64,000 bases of DNA, from contig RCSZ01000008.1 of NCBI GenBank assembly GCA_014898425.1, positions 1,375,501 to 1,439,500 of the forward strand. Direction: 5' to 3'. Position numbers and translations under genes: made by a program. This document shows positions 25,516 through 38,066 of the stretch, in pieces (within the stretch, counting starts at the first letter, position 1; each line of letters opens with the position of its first letter). The DNA is from Botryotinia globosa. Lineage: Eukaryota; Ascomycota; Leotiomycetes; Helotiales; Sclerotiniaceae. Below the pieces are notes generated by a model, which was not told the DNA's origin, did no database searches, and saw only the letters and a program-made list of their open reading frames with translations.

Positions 25516-27918
25516 TTAAACACTCTTCGCCTCCACCTCGACCCCTTTCCCCCTCTCACTCCCACTCCCCCCACTTCTCACCCCCTCACTCCCATAATCC
25601 TCTCCACTCAACACCTCCAAACTAATCCTCTTCGTCTCGGGTATACACAGCGTTGTAAATATCCCCGCAAACATGAAGACTGCATAGATCTCCAAAACAT
25701 GATCCAACCACGGACTTGCAGATTTTGCAGTCGCGCCTCGCACACGCAGGGGCGCAATGGCCGCTTGGCCGATGATAGAACCAATCTTGCCCATGCCGGC
25801 GCTGAACCCGTGAGAGGTGCTGCGGTAGCGGGTGGGGAAGCATTCGCCGGGCACGATGAAGGTTGTTGTGTTGGGACCTGGGAGGACGGTCAGTTGCGGG
25901 ATTGGCATTTTGGGAGGTTCTAGGGCTGCAGTGGGAGGGAAAGGGAAAAGGGGGGAAGAAAGAGCACGTACCAAAGTTGAAGAAGAATTGGGCAACTACA
26001 TAAAGACCCAGTAACCCATGCCCCGAAAGTTTATGGTATCCAAAACCCATCCCGATAAAAACAATCGTGAGAACAATAAATCCCATAAGTTGAATCGGCT
26101 TCCGTCCAATCGTATCAACTGTGGCAACCGTAACCCAATACCCTGGAATCGCACCAGCACACACAATGATGAGATTTCCAATCGCTGTATTCAACAGGGT
26201 TTTGTAGACTGTCGGACCCGTTGAATAACCGATCGCAGTCAATATGACAGGATTGTTCAACGATAATCCATACCAAGCCACATCGAGCAAAAACCAAGAA
26301 CCAGCTGTACCAAAGAGGATTTTCCCATTTTTCCATTGCGAATAATAAGCGATGAAGTCACTCCAACTAGCTTTGGGGATTTTCATTTGAGACTTGCCGG
26401 CCTGGAGTCCTTGGACTCGCGCTATTTCATCCGGGTGTCCTTCCGCTTTACCGGCTATATATGCTTCGACATCTAATTGCGCTTGTTCCACATCGCGCGC
26501 AACATCGAATGTATAGCGCGGTGTTTCGGGGATCGTGAGTCGGTAGTAGAGTGCCACACAAGCTAGCGCAGCGGGTATTAGTGGATACATCGACGGACAG
26601 CCTATTTTCGCTAAATTCAGGAGTATATTTGCATACCTGGCACCGCGCCAAATCCAATAAGTACTCTCCACATTTTATCAACTGCTAAGCCGCATACCCC
26701 TTGACATACTGCGGCGGATTTAGCGGTGAGGAGAGATTCTTTGAAGCCGGCGACTAAGATTAGCATGACGAGACCGGCGACGAATTGGCCGATTCCTTGC
26801 ATGGCGAAGACTGCTCCCATCATTGCTCCACGCCATTTAGTCGTAGCGAATCTATGTGCTTGTTAGACTATAATTGGTTTTGAACAGGAATATTGCATGA
26901 TGATGAAGTTCCAAAGGATCCTAAGTATCCTGGCTTTTCACAATAATGCAATGATAATTCGGTCAATTGTTTCACCAATGAGTAGAATGGATTCCACAAC
27001 TTCAGATCCCGAGATTTGATCGCTGATAAAAAAGGAGCTTACTCTGATGTGATAATAGATGAGAGTGGGTAATCACCACCAATTCCTACCAATTGAGTCA
27101 GTTCTTTCCATTCATGTCTGATTGAAGATGGCAGGATCATAGGCTTACCGATACCCATAAGAACACGCCAGAAGATTATGACGCCCACGATATTCACAGC
27201 CGGAGAACTCGAGGTTAGAGATTGTGCCACTGTAAAACTGGAGGGTTAGTACTCCCCGTCAAGTACAGTATTCGAGAGAAAATGACAACAATGAAGTATT
27301 ACTGTTGCGCGGAGAGGAAGGGTACATATAATGAAACACACGAGTAGAGAGTGAAATCAAGTGACAGACAGAAGTACGAAACTGACACAAAAAAGATAAC
27401 GAAGCATCCGTACTTACACGTAGCAAAAATGATAACGATCAATTCCAGTCCATACTGCGATGACATATAAGCACTGAGGCATGACCCATCATCAAACCAC
27501 ATACCATCTTCTTCCGTCCCACAATATCCGCCAAGATACCAAATCCAAATTGACCAACCACCGTTCCCGCACTCGTCGAGACCTTGATTGCCGTGTCGGA
27601 AGTAGTGGGCATGACTCCTTTGTTGTGCGGAAAATAAACTATTCCAAGCATGGTGGTGAGGAGTCCAACAGCAAAGATATCATAAGAATCAGTAAAGAAC
27701 CCAATGCCAGCAACCACACACGCACGAACATGGTACCATCCGAATGGAGCGCGATCGATTTCAGCTAGAGCGAGTCTTCGTCTCTCATTGGGATCTTGGA
27801 TGTGAGCAAAGTCATTGTTGAAATTGTGCCAAACGGCGTTTCCACCTGATGTTGTGTGAAGAACAGCAGCAGCTGGTGGATGAGGTGCGGATTCTCTTGG
27901 AAGCTCTGGGCTCGCCAT
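25516..27918 (-). CDS. PHO84: High-affinity inorganic phosphate transporter (PHO84/PHS family, MFS)
   Basis: Seven exons: 27918-27505, 27454-27418, 27229-27149, 27085-27043, 26851-26637, 26601-25972 and 25877-25516, all phases consistent, 593 residues. The PHS-family signature is rebuilt across exon junctions: GIGIGGDYPLSSIITSE in TM4, preceded by FWRVLMG. Other marks are FFTDSYDIFAVGL (TM1, phosphate and proton site), the GILADIVGRKKM loop, IPETPRYTFDV after TM6, the large central cytosolic loop, FLLDVAWYGLSLNNPVIL (TM7), GRKPIQLMGF and the family-typical NTTTFIVPGECFPTRYRSTSHGFSAGMGKIGS split across lines of exon 7. It is a 12-TM H+/phosphate symporter of the plasma membrane. Whether it is the main PHO84 orthologue or a paralogue cannot be told. 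A PHO80-like cyclin lies 8 kb away. Confidence 0.93.
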
Positions 27919-29270
27919 TTTTAGATGGCTTTGAAGGACTAGAGAGTTCTGAATTTTATGCTTGTCTTATATCACTTTCAACCTTCAAGAGCTTTGAAGC
28001 AGAGTTGCATTGTAAAACACCCACGAGGGCAGTCAGCTTTATCAAGCAGTGAATGAATGCGCCAGCCAAGCCATTGGGTAACATTGAATTGGTGAGTGAT
28101 TTGTCTCTCACAATATTAATCAAGGTAGAAATCACTGAATATGGCAGGTTCCCGTCCAATTTGTGGCGTGGTGAATGTGGTTGTACCAAACATGTTTATA
28201 TATCAACGAATTACAAATTATGATATAGAAACGGGCTTCACAAGTGACGAAGAGTGTGTTGCATATAATGGCTACAGCCGACGAGGCTGATATTGAAGAA
28301 TCAAAAATACGACAAATCAGATGTTAGAGATCTAGCACGTTTGCAGTTCAGAGGTTGATGCAAGGTTGCTCAAACCTCTCCAATCAAGCCCTGTAATACA
28401 TACTACCGGGTGATATTTACCAAATATATCGCGAGCATGGGTGGTTGTATTGATTCGCTTAATGCACTCGTAGTGTTACCAGCAACGACATCGTATCAAA
28501 CTTCAAGTCAGTTTTAGATTCGATAAATCGATTGGTTTGATTTCTGTGTAGCCTAATCATGTAGCTTGTACTGTACCATACGAGGCAATAGCTATGTTGC
28601 CGTCTATAAGGAAAAATAGACCCCCCATTTTGTGGCTAATGGGCCGAAGAGACTGCTCGATCTCGATCTATCCACGAATAACAGTACAGGACAGATACAA
28701 TCACTCCATATTGACTGTAAGCCATCTGCGCCACTGCATTGCAGACCCAAGGCATTCTTGGCACCGATAAGCATTTAAATCGGGATGCTAGAAGCGATGG
28801 CGTAGTTTCATAGAAGGATTCTCGAAGTTTAGATGTCTATGAGAAGGGAGCTCGGCATAGAGCACGTTCTTCTAAAAAGTCTTTAGACAGGACGATCTAT
28901 GACAAACGAAAATCTTCAAATACAAGCGTACTTTCCATCTTCATTCATGTAATCTGCCCTGCTATGATTACTTTCAGACTTGAGTTGAATTTGAGCAGCC
29001 CACCGTTGAAAGCGATGTGATATCTGGCTGAAATATTCAGCTCTGTTGGCCCTTTCAAATTTGGTAAGCTCGAATCTTTGTAAACCAGCTGGGACATTTA
29101 TGCCGATTTAACCGTTGCTTACCACTGCAATCATGGGGGTCAATTTATTCTATGCTTCGAATCGAGATATTAGGTATCAGTGATCACTATTAACAGAGTC
29201 GTGGTTTGATGCTCAAGCCCGAATGATCGTGGGGGCTTAGAAGATATTTTCTTGTAGCCTCTTCGGAACA
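27919..29270. promoter_or_regulatory. Upstream region of the phosphate transporter
   Basis: 1.35 kb lie between the transporter start and the 3' end of TAD3. One CACGTT hexamer (28336-28341), the weaker core bound by yeast Pho4, lies ~420 bp upstream of the start codon. A single hexamer is expected by chance in this length, so the assignment is weak. Nothing else was recognised. Confidence 0.25.
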
Positions 29271-30509
29271 TCAGGCGTGTGTACCAAGATGAGACACTAG
29301 GCTTTGTGATTCTTTGAATATTTCGGTATCTTCTTTGCCAGACATCCACTGCCAGGCTAGCAACGACCAGTTCAGTTCCTTACGCCAGAATAGTCCGTGG
29401 CCGAGTTCGCTGTCTGCACACATACCACCAGTCTTTGGCATACGTTGTCCAAATATTACTCGTCCAAAGCGAGAATGTACGATAGCCATGGAGCACATAA
29501 CACACGGCTCATGTGTTATATAAAGCTCCAACTCATGACAAAGATATCCGTCAATCCATTCAGCCGAGTTGTGGTGCTTTGCCTCGAGGACATCCAATGA
29601 TTGATCTCGGAAAATTGATTTTTGTTCTGAATTATTCTTCGCTTCGGAATCTTTGCCAGCTTTACGTTCTTCTTGAACTTTTATTCCATCTGCTACCATT
29701 GCAATAGCTCGAAGCGCTGCATGCGCTGTAACATTACCAGACCCAACCCGTGGCCAATTCATCCATCGCGCGTCACCAGCAACCGCAAGTATGCGTGCAG
29801 CTCCATTCTTTCGTTCGACAATTACAGCACCGATTTTTTCTCCAACACCTGTCGTGCTTGAAGAACGAGCTACTTCAACCGCTAAGTCCATATACTTCTC
29901 GACTTCTCTTTGTATTTCTTCTTCTGCTCTAGATACAATTGCTGGGTGTGGACCAAATGGATTACTTTTCTTGTATACTATGGGCCAGTATTGAGACGAC
30001 CAAGACTTCGCTTGTTCTTGCGATGTCGGAGCTAACAAAGGTACTTCGATGGAACAAATGGTTGCTGGATCTAAAATTGGAGAAAGGGCACCGCGTAATT
30101 CTTCCGAGCTGATGAGATTTGCAGCTCCCACAAGAAGGAAAAGCTCGGAAGATTCAATTTCAGCTGGATCATTGCTCTCTGCTCTTGCTTCTAGCATAGA
30201 AGTGCGAACGTGACCTGGAACGTCCGTTTGTTTCGCAAATCTTCTGATGTGCTGTAGATCATAGCCGCCATCTTCAGGAAAGAGTCTTCTTGTTAAACTG
30301 AGAAAGTATGAGTACATGCATAGTTTCACGAAAATCAGGGCCAACACTTACTTAAGAACACCACTAGCTTTTTTCGCTGGAACGCTGGTGATGTAAACAC
30401 TGAGCAATGAATATCGAGCTCTCGTTTCCAAAGTGGTCTTGAGAGGAACAAGAACACTTGATGTAGTAGCCGAAGCCTCGGCCTTGTTTTCAGTGAGTAC
30501 TTTATTCAT
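29271..30509 (-). CDS. TAD3: tRNA-specific adenosine deaminase subunit TAD3 (ADAT3)
   Basis: Exon 1 (30509-30352) joins exon 2 (30297-29271) over a 54-nt intron; 394 residues. The C-terminal half is a cytidine/dCMP deaminase fold. The zinc ligands are His of AHAALRAI (about residue 245) and the two Cys of PCVMCSMAIVHSR. In the catalytic subunit TAD2 the first motif is HAE. Here the glutamate is replaced by alanine, as expected for the structural partner TAD3. The WPIVYKKSNPFGPHP segment before the domain is typical of fungal TAD3. With TAD2 it forms the heterodimer that converts A34 to inosine in tRNA anticodons. The downstream RVIFGQRMPKTGGM block is also family-typical. Confidence 0.92.
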
Positions 30510-31203
30510 TTTTCCAAGTCCAGGTAACTTGACACTCGTCTTGTATAAATTATGAATTGTTGAGCCCCAGTTACTCTTGTCTGCGAATCATTAGTTCCAG
30601 ATATTTATTACTAGGTTGTGCAGAAAAGGACTCTCTCAGTGGGTCAGTAAAAAATTCACCAAGCTTGATTTGCACGTGATCCGACCCGTATCATTACCTA
30701 TCTAGGTACACCAGTACTCCATCAAACGCATCTGATGGAGTGAGAATCCGATGGAGTGAGAATCTGATGGAGTGAGAATCCGAGGTGCTTTCACAAAAAG
30801 GTCATGCATCGAAATACTGTCGATTTTCTCTACCTCTTACAAGGAATTCTACCATTCACAAATCATTGATTAATGAAACCCGTTTTGTCCAGATGTCATC
30901 ATTTTCTACCTACTGAGGTGGTTCGACTAAAAGATTTCGAATTAAATTACTATTTCACCAGACCAACGTACTTTCATTGATGATGTTCAACCTGAGAATA
31001 TTTCGATACCTTATCAACAACCCATCGATAATTTGCTTCCCCTTCCCTTGAATTCATATCCCGGCGTGATAATACAAACGCTCCATAACCGATGCCATCC
31101 ATTCATAAATACACAGGTTTATAATCCCCATTTCAAACGCCCATGCTTTAAAACCCAGAATACCCATTCCCCATATACACATGTTTAGAAGTTTTGCAGT
31201 CAA
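30510..31203. other. Spacer between TAD3 promoter and ARMC8-like gene 3' end
   Basis: It contains the TAD3 promoter and 3' sequence of the next gene. Three tandem copies of a ~16-bp unit (GATGGAGTGAGAATC with variations) lie at about 30732-30782, and a CACGTG E-box-type palindrome lies at 30673-30678. No coding exon is seen. Confidence 0.5.
30732..30782. repeat. Three-copy tandem repeat, unit GATGGAGTGAGAATC
   Basis: Three consecutive copies differ at one or two bases. They sit ~230 bp upstream of TAD3 on its 5' side, so a regulatory role is possible but unproven. Confidence 0.8.
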
Positions 31204-34200
31204 TCAACTGAGAACTGGAGCTTTCAACATCTGCCAAAGAGCAACTTTAGCTCTTTCTCTCACATCCAATTCCGGATCATGTTCCAGATTCTCAATTTTT
31301 TCGAGGATACCAAGTTGTTTCAAATTATGTACGCGTTGCGCGCAAGCGGGCCCATCATTCGAATCATCCATCCAGGTGAGGTTGGAGACCAGAAAGCACA
31401 ATGCGACTCGTACTTCGTAAGCTTTATTCGTGAAGTGAGGGACGAGAAGTTTAAGGAGTTCAGTTTGGGCGATGACGACTTGACGATGTTGAGGGATGCT
31501 GGCGGCCATATGAACTAGGATATAAACGACAGCGACAATAATCTCTGGTTGAGGGGTGATGACTTTCTTCTCTTGTGCGTTAGAATCTCTGCGATTAGTG
31601 TTGGAGGGAATACTAATGATCTTTGGTCGAAGCTTGGATGCCAGAATATCGAAAACTCGGTCTTGACCCAAAGAATTGAAAAGAAAGTCGATCATTTCAG
31701 TATTTTCTGCAGTGCCACTATTGCTTGATCCTGCACTTGAAATCAAATTTCGTATGAAGTCCAGACCTTGTTCTTGAACAGCAAGATCGTCTTTTCTGGC
31801 CTTTTTAGCAGGGTTTAGTTCAGCTTCCCTTAGAGCTGCAAGTTTAGCCTCTGCTTGCTGTAAGCTTTTGCTGCGATTGCTACTACTAGATCTGGAGTTG
31901 CTATGGGCTGGGAATGAACCATTCATTGGTGTTTCAACCTGACTCATCTCCACATCTTCGTCCATAGCATCATCAGGCCCAGAGCCTGTGTAACTGCCTT
32001 CTTTGAGAAGTGCTTCATCTTCTGTATCATTACAAACGAGGTGGTCTAACCATCCAGAACCTAACTCCTCTAAACACTTTCTTTTGGCCTCATTGCCGAC
32101 ACCACAAACAAAGTGTTTGAGTGCCCAGGTAGCATTGAGACGGAGCTTTGCGTTGGTCGAGTGTGCCTGTTCACAAAGTATCCTCAGTACCCCACATTCC
32201 ATGAAACTCTGCGAATGAATTAGTAACGAGGTGATAATAGCATCAAATGTGTACAAACCTCTCGCATTGGGGCAACGTCAGTCAAAAGGTTGCAGACTGC
32301 AGCCGTCGCGGCAATCTGGACTTCGACATCAGAGTGAGTGAGAAGGGGGAATATTGGTGCAACCACCCCATGATCAATCAAGGTAGTCCGAAGTATACAG
32401 ACCGATCTTGCTAAGGCACGGGTAGCGGTACAAGCAGCGATAAGAACACCCACATGGTTGATCCCGTACCCATCCTGCTTACCCTCAACGTCGCTTGATT
32501 CGGGTTTCTTCTCTGTTTTGTCACCTTTATCATTGACCTTGGTTGATGGTTTTTGGGGGCTAGGATTTAGCGATTCGACAATATAAGGAATGATACCATT
32601 ATCCACGACAGACTTTCGGTGTTCTTCTTTGAAAGGAACAAGAGAGGCTACAGCTCTCAACACGCTTTCCCTTACTTTTATTTTGTGGACAAGGAGAGCA
32701 GATTGACCAGGATCGCCAAGACGTGAGGATGGGGTTTGTTCCGCGAAATCTTCGGCCTCATTCGACTGAGGAGGTGACCAGAATTGGGCATTTTCGCTCT
32801 TTGGTACTGGCTCATAAGCCAGTTTTATCAACTTAGATAGCTTGGGCATTGCTTTGTTGTGAAAAGTGGCCTTTTGAAGATGTTCGCTATCCGTGATCAG
32901 TAAGGATAATATTCGTGGAGCCATTTCTGTGATTGACCACTCAATCCTCAACGTTTCATGATCATGAGAAGCATTCCTAGACCTTACTGGGGTGGAATCT
33001 TCGTTCAACATCTGCACAAGAAGCGGCACGACTAGTAAAGCTAATGCCGGTTCTCGGACTTTGTTGATGAGACCGACTCGAAATAGAACTGTTAGCAGAT
33101 ATGCAGCCATAAGTCTCTCCTTGCCTTCTCGTGACCTCGCGATTAATATCAAATATGCAACCATGGGGGTTTCAGATTCATCTGGAACCACTTGACTTTC
33201 CGGTGGTGAGCCATTGCGATCTAGGGCGCCGCCCCATGTAGAAGCAGAACTAGACTTTCCGCGACCATTGGGAGGTTCCCGAGAGCTAGATGAACCAAGT
33301 GGTGGAAATGCGAAAGCCTGTGCGCTCTTAACTGGATGCTGTGGAATGATCGGGAGTAAATATTCAATAGCATTCAATTGGCTTTGCTTTGAGCCTAAGC
33401 CTCCTGTATTGGACGCATTCCAAGCAGCTCTCGAATGTTGCGGGACTGGATCCTCCCCTACTGGAATCGATGGGAATACGGCCATAATTGATGGGTGATA
33501 AAGTAGTTGTGAAGCCCTCAACTTGGATTCGGCTACAATACTAGCGAGAGCCTCTAAAATTGCCGGAAAGCTGACGTATGAGGGCGAAGCTTGGGGGAAA
33601 TATTCCAGTAGTCCGTCCCTATGCGCAATAATATCTGCACCTGGAATAACCAGTCCCTGGGCCACAACAAAGCTGGCTAGTTTCACAGCTAAAGCATCCA
33701 GAACACCGGAAGTTGCTAGACTTTGTTGGTGAGACTCCTGTAAGCATATTCGAGCTATGAGTGATGCCGCCAACGAAATCTGATTTTGTATAATGTGTGA
33801 TGATGATGTTTGGGAAATGATGCGGGTTAGCGAGACAAGGTGCAGGCGTGTGAATAACGCTGCGGCGAGAGATTTGATGGTGATAGGATGTGTACTTGTG
33901 GAAAGCATTGCAGAATCTGCAAGATTGGTCAAGGCCCGAAGCGCTGCGAGAACCGTTTGTGGTGGATTATTCGATGGGCAAAAGTTCGATAGGATAGCTG
34001 GGAGCGCAGAGCCATAGTGTAATGGCGCAAGGAAAGCTGGACCACCTAGCTTATGTTAATGAAAGGGTACAATGAGTATAGTAAATCTGCTAACCATATG
34101 CAAGGCTTCCTAAGACTTGAAGAGCTTGCAGTCGAAGCATTTCCTCCTCCTCCTCTTCCTCTTCATGTGATGGTCGGATCGCATAACTATGGTCGTGTGC

Positions 34201-34407
34201 CTTTCCGTCCTGATTTTTGGGAACCGACTTGTTGAAACATAGGCGTACGACAGGTTCCACAAGACCCATGGTTACAACCATTTCTTTCTTTAAAGCATGT
34301 CCAACGATTTCATTCTTAAGACCTTTCAAGTTGGCGATCTGCTCCGAGGTAGACCTGGCATTTCGAATCAAGAGCGGCCATCCTTGTGTGGCTAAACTTC
34401 TAGCCAT
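31204..34407 (-). CDS. VID28: Armadillo-repeat protein, ARMC8/Vid28 (GID E3 ligase subunit 5)
   Basis: Exons 34407-34095, 34045-32259 and 32208-31204 join in phase to 1034 residues. The N-terminus reads ANLKGLKNEIVGHALKK, the ARMC8 start of the armadillo array. Repeats continue through (LQALQVLGSLAYG, VQIAATAAVCNLLTDVAPMRE) and the NATWALKHFVC helix. The C-terminus has LCFLVSNLTWMDD, then RVHNLKQLGILEKI and DPELDVRERAKVALWQML, closely resembling ARMC8. An acidic run of eight Glu near residue 85 and a Ser-rich stretch are insertions. ARMC8/Vid28 recruits substrate receptors to the GID/CTLH ubiquitin ligase, which degrades gluconeogenic enzymes in yeast. Donors GTTAGC and GTTTGT are weaker than usual, so the first junction is less certain, and a further upstream exon is possible. 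Confidence 0.85.
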
Positions 34408-35664
34408 ATTGTACTTTCAGACCAGTGAATGTAGGGAAAACTATCTCGAAATGACACCCGATGGCGAAGGAAGCTATTAGAAGTAGCAAGAAATATTTTG
34501 GGATTGATTTATGATCGACAGGTAGGATGGAGTGATTCGTGGTTGATTTATTAGTAGTAGGATGGGTAGAAAGAATGTTTGAATGTTGGACGCAGATAGG
34601 ATAGGGAATTTGATAATAAGGTTCCATTAGAACTAAGGTTTATGACGAATCCATGAGTTGTATCTCGTACAATACCATACAACAACACCTACCTACCTAC
34701 CTCTTAAAACAAGAAGAAGAACGACAACAATGTAATTGTTGAAAGACCAGTATTAAACAACAGAGCAATCAACTGCTTGAAGAAGGATCCGGTATGTACA
34801 ATGATTATTACAATATGGAGAAATCTTGGTAGGCACGGGTAATTGAGGCAGGTACACCAGTAGATATTTTGTAGGTCAGATACTCAGATGCTCAGATACT
34901 GACTGGTAGACATCACATAGGAGATACTCTATCTGCTCTGAACCGAACACTCTTTCTTTACTATTAGGATGGGATGGGATGGGATTGGAATTGGAATTCT
35001 TCACATGGATCGAAGGTAGGGAGGAAGGAAAGATCTTACATAGTGGTATGGTGGTAGGTAGTGGAAAGTACCTAGGTAGGTCGTTCAAGGGATCTATCTA
35101 TCTTCTTACCTTCACACAAGATAACATGACACAAATTGAATATCAAGTACTCGATAGAATGGAAAGAGAAGAAGAAGGCATGATTGTGATTGTACCACGA
35201 GTCATTATCGCCTCGTATCTATCACATACATACATATATACATATATACATATATACATACACGTATTACATATTCAGGTACTGTCCTATTAAACATTAA
35301 CCGGATTCATTCTCAACCAAAAACTAACCAAAGTTTTCCCGTCAACACTTTTCTCCCACCTTATCGACTATTTCTTTGGCTTCCTTTACTACTTCCTTCC
35401 TCCTTACTAATCCCAGATACATCACAAAGTCAGTCGGTAGAATCAAAACCTGACTTCGTATGAGACTGTACATTCATTCCTACTTTTCTCTCTTAGAAGT
35501 TAGCTCCTTCCACGATTATCAAAAGTATCGAATCGCAGCTATTTCTGACACCACGCCCTATCAAAACCCCACCCCCATCGTTCTTACCCACTCACTCAAC
35601 TCCACTCCGCCAATTTAGTCCAGAGTCGGAAGGCACTGATCATGATTCAGTTTGAAAAAGGAAT
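34408..35664. other. Intergenic region between divergent ARMC8-like and PHO80-like genes
   Basis: This holds two promoters. It includes a short GGGAT repeat (34970-34985), TACCTAGGTA at 35069-35078, an (ACATAT)n run near 35228-35265 and a CT-rich stretch before 35600. No coding exon is supported. Confidence 0.5.
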
Positions 35665-36872
35665 ATGTTGAAGTCGCCATCACTGAGCAGATCTCAAGCT
35701 TCTCCTACTCTCTATCACTATGCACCTACTGCGACACGACCCTCACTGTCGCGCAGAACATCGGCTGCAAACAAACCTTCTCCTTCGCCACAATCACAAT
35801 CACAACCACAACCACAACAGCAATCGACACCCCAGTCGCAACCAAAGAAATGGGTCTATGTTGATGCATCTACGCAGTGGAGTCCTCCCATGATGCCTTC
35901 TAGGATGGCAGATGGAGCATCGCCGTCCGCGGAGCTGAAAGTAGAAGATCCTCCTCCGGAACCCACCATTGCGCCAGAGCAACCCAACGTCAATGTATTA
36001 CGAAATATAAACCCACCAATACAACCAGAATCACCAAGCATGAAGAGACGCCAATCGGCAATTGAAGATGCGAATACTTCCAGTAAAAAGGAGTCTCTCT
36101 CGAAAAGAGTAAAACCTCAAACGTCTGTGAAGATTTTGCCTCGACAGTATGAGCACTGTGAGGAAGAGGATATGGTCTTTCTTATAGCTAGCATGATCGC
36201 AGAATTGATTCAAAGAAATGACGCTCTTCCTCCCCAAGGCGGGGTCTTAACACGCTTTCATTCTAGGTGTGTATATTCATATTGTATCAGAATACCTCTT
36301 TACTGATGAGTTCTAGGTCACCTCCTGGGATTTCTGTGCTTGATTATCTGGCGCGGCTTGCAAAGCATGCAACCCTAAAACCTCCTCTTTTACTTTCCAT
36401 GGTTTATTACATTGATCAACTTTGCGCATCATACCCTGCATTTACCATTACAACATTGACTGTTCATCGATTTTTGATCACGGCAGCGACGGTAGCCTCC
36501 AAGGGACTTTCGGACATTTTCTGGAACAATTCTACTTATGCGAGAGTTGGTGGTGTCAAATTGGCAGAATTAGGATTACTGGAGCTTGAATTTTTACACC
36601 GTGTTGATTGGAAAATAATCCCAAAGCCAGAAATGTTGACCGATTATTACAAAGGGTTAATTGAGCGAAACGAGCGTTACAAAATGGAAGGAGATATGAC
36701 GGATGACTCTGATGAATTAGAAGAAGATGATGAAGAAAGCGACGAGCCTAATACCCCCGAGCAAGCCGAGGTTGGAGTTGACGCAGATATGAGTAACACG
36801 AAGGAGTCAGATGCTCCAAATCATAAGACAGAGTCTGGACACGAAGAGTCTTCACGGTCAGAAGGACCTTGA
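35665..36872 (+). CDS. PHO80-like cyclin (PCL family, PREG-type)
   Basis: Exon 1 (35665-36266) joins exon 2 (36317-36872) over a 50-nt intron; 385 residues. The first ~150 residues are disordered, rich in Ser, Pro and Gln (a PQSQSQPQPQQQ stretch). The Pho80-type cyclin box begins at about residue 170 (EEDMVFLIASMIAELIQRND). The junction rebuilds RFHSRSPPGISVLDYLARLAKHA, a hallmark of the family, then SMVYYIDQLC, TVHRFLITAATVASKGLSD and YARVGGVKLAEL(G)LLELEFLHRVDWKI. The C-terminus is an acidic tail (DELEEDDEESDE). Such cyclins partner Pho85-type kinases; PHO80/PREG represses phosphate-starvation genes, while Pcl6/7 relatives act in glycogen control. Which paralogue this is cannot be fixed here. 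Confidence 0.9.
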
Positions 36873-37372
36873 TTGCGTCTTATAATACCCCTTTCTCTTT
36901 CGCCTTGATTCTTTGGTTTTATGGCGTTGGGTAGGAGTATTTTACACGGCATTGATAAATAGATCAAGGGCTGCCTCGGTTTTGTCTGTTTTTGAGGGAA
37001 TCATGTATATACTCAAGTTGAAATGCAAATGGCATTATTTGCCAAATCTTATGAAAAGCTGTTGTTTTTGCAGGCAAACAGTCATGTTATGTCAAATGGT
37101 TAGAGAAGAAGCACGAGATGGTCTGGGAGCTTTGTAGGCAAATATCAAATTTCTTGAATTGAGGCCGTAACTGAATGAACTCTCAACGTTGTTCATTGTG
37201 TCGTACAGTCCATGAATCAAACGTTGAAATTGATCCACAGCATGGAATTTCGAACATTCGCGCTTATCATCTTACGTAATCACGGCCTTCCCCAGACAAT
37301 AGCTCCACGAAGCTCTCACCTCAAATCTCCAGCTTCGCTCCAACAATTGAACCCGATAACCCAAGCACAATC
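36873..37372. other. Short spacer between cyclin and EMC10
   Basis: The 3' UTR of the cyclin and the promoter of EMC10 share 500 bp. Nothing specific is recognised. Confidence 0.4.
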
Positions 37373-38066
37373 ATGAAACCCACCACTCTCCTCCTCGCGC
37401 TCTGCGCACACTTTCTTCCCTCGACCGCTGCAATCACAGACCAAACAGATACAGCAACAATTTACATTCAACCCCTCCTCTCCACCTCCGCACACCCACT
37501 AGCAAGTATATCCTACAATCCCTCTACTCTCTCCGCCTCCCTCTCATCCTACGATCCTCCTACCGATCTCCTTCCCGAGATATCCTCATCTCCAGAATCG
37601 GACTCCCGTAACCCCAATGAAAATCTCGCTCGCATAGGCATATTCGATCCTGCCACTGCTGTCTTCAAAAGCTCCACTTCTCTTCTCTCCTTGTCGAATT
37701 TCGAAAAGGGTTATAGACCGACTATTCTTCTGACGTTGGATTCGCAAGGTGCGGTGTTGGGGGTTACGATTAAGAGTGGTGTTATAGATGCGGGTGCTAC
37801 GAGGGACTTTGCGCCGAAAGTCGAGATTAGACGGATGGTTGAGGGGAAGGAACCTGTCTTGGGCCCTAAGGTTGTTTTGAGTAAGGAGGGAAAGCTGGAG
37901 AAAGAGGTGCCGGAGAAGACATTTTTGCAGAAGTGAGTCCTTTGTTGTTCGGTTTTGCGATGAGGTCAATTGGATAGATGGGTGTGCTAATATTGTAAAC
38001 TTTAGGTATTGGTGGGTTCTTTTGGGCGCAGCGATGTTAACAATGACTGCGGGAGGATCCGAGTAA
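37373..38066 (+). CDS. EMC10: ER membrane protein complex subunit 10 (EMC10)
   Basis: Exon 1 (37373-37932) joins exon 2 (38006-38066) over a 73-nt intron, giving 206 residues. A signal peptide covers about residues 1-20 (LLLALCAHFLPSTAA). The lumenal beta-rich domain contains the family-like RPTILLTLDSQGAVLGVTI. The splice rebuilds EKTFLQKYWWVLLGAAMLTMTAGG, the single C-terminal membrane anchor of fungal EMC10. Without splicing the frame would end just before the anchor. The EMC inserts tail-anchored and multipass proteins into the ER membrane; EMC10 is a lumenal, partly accessory subunit. EMC7 is encoded 8 kb away. Confidence 0.88.

Noticed and set aside
28336..28341. Pho4 site proving phosphate control of the transporter
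   Set aside because: One CACGTT hexamer in 1.3 kb is expected by chance; kept only as a weak note.
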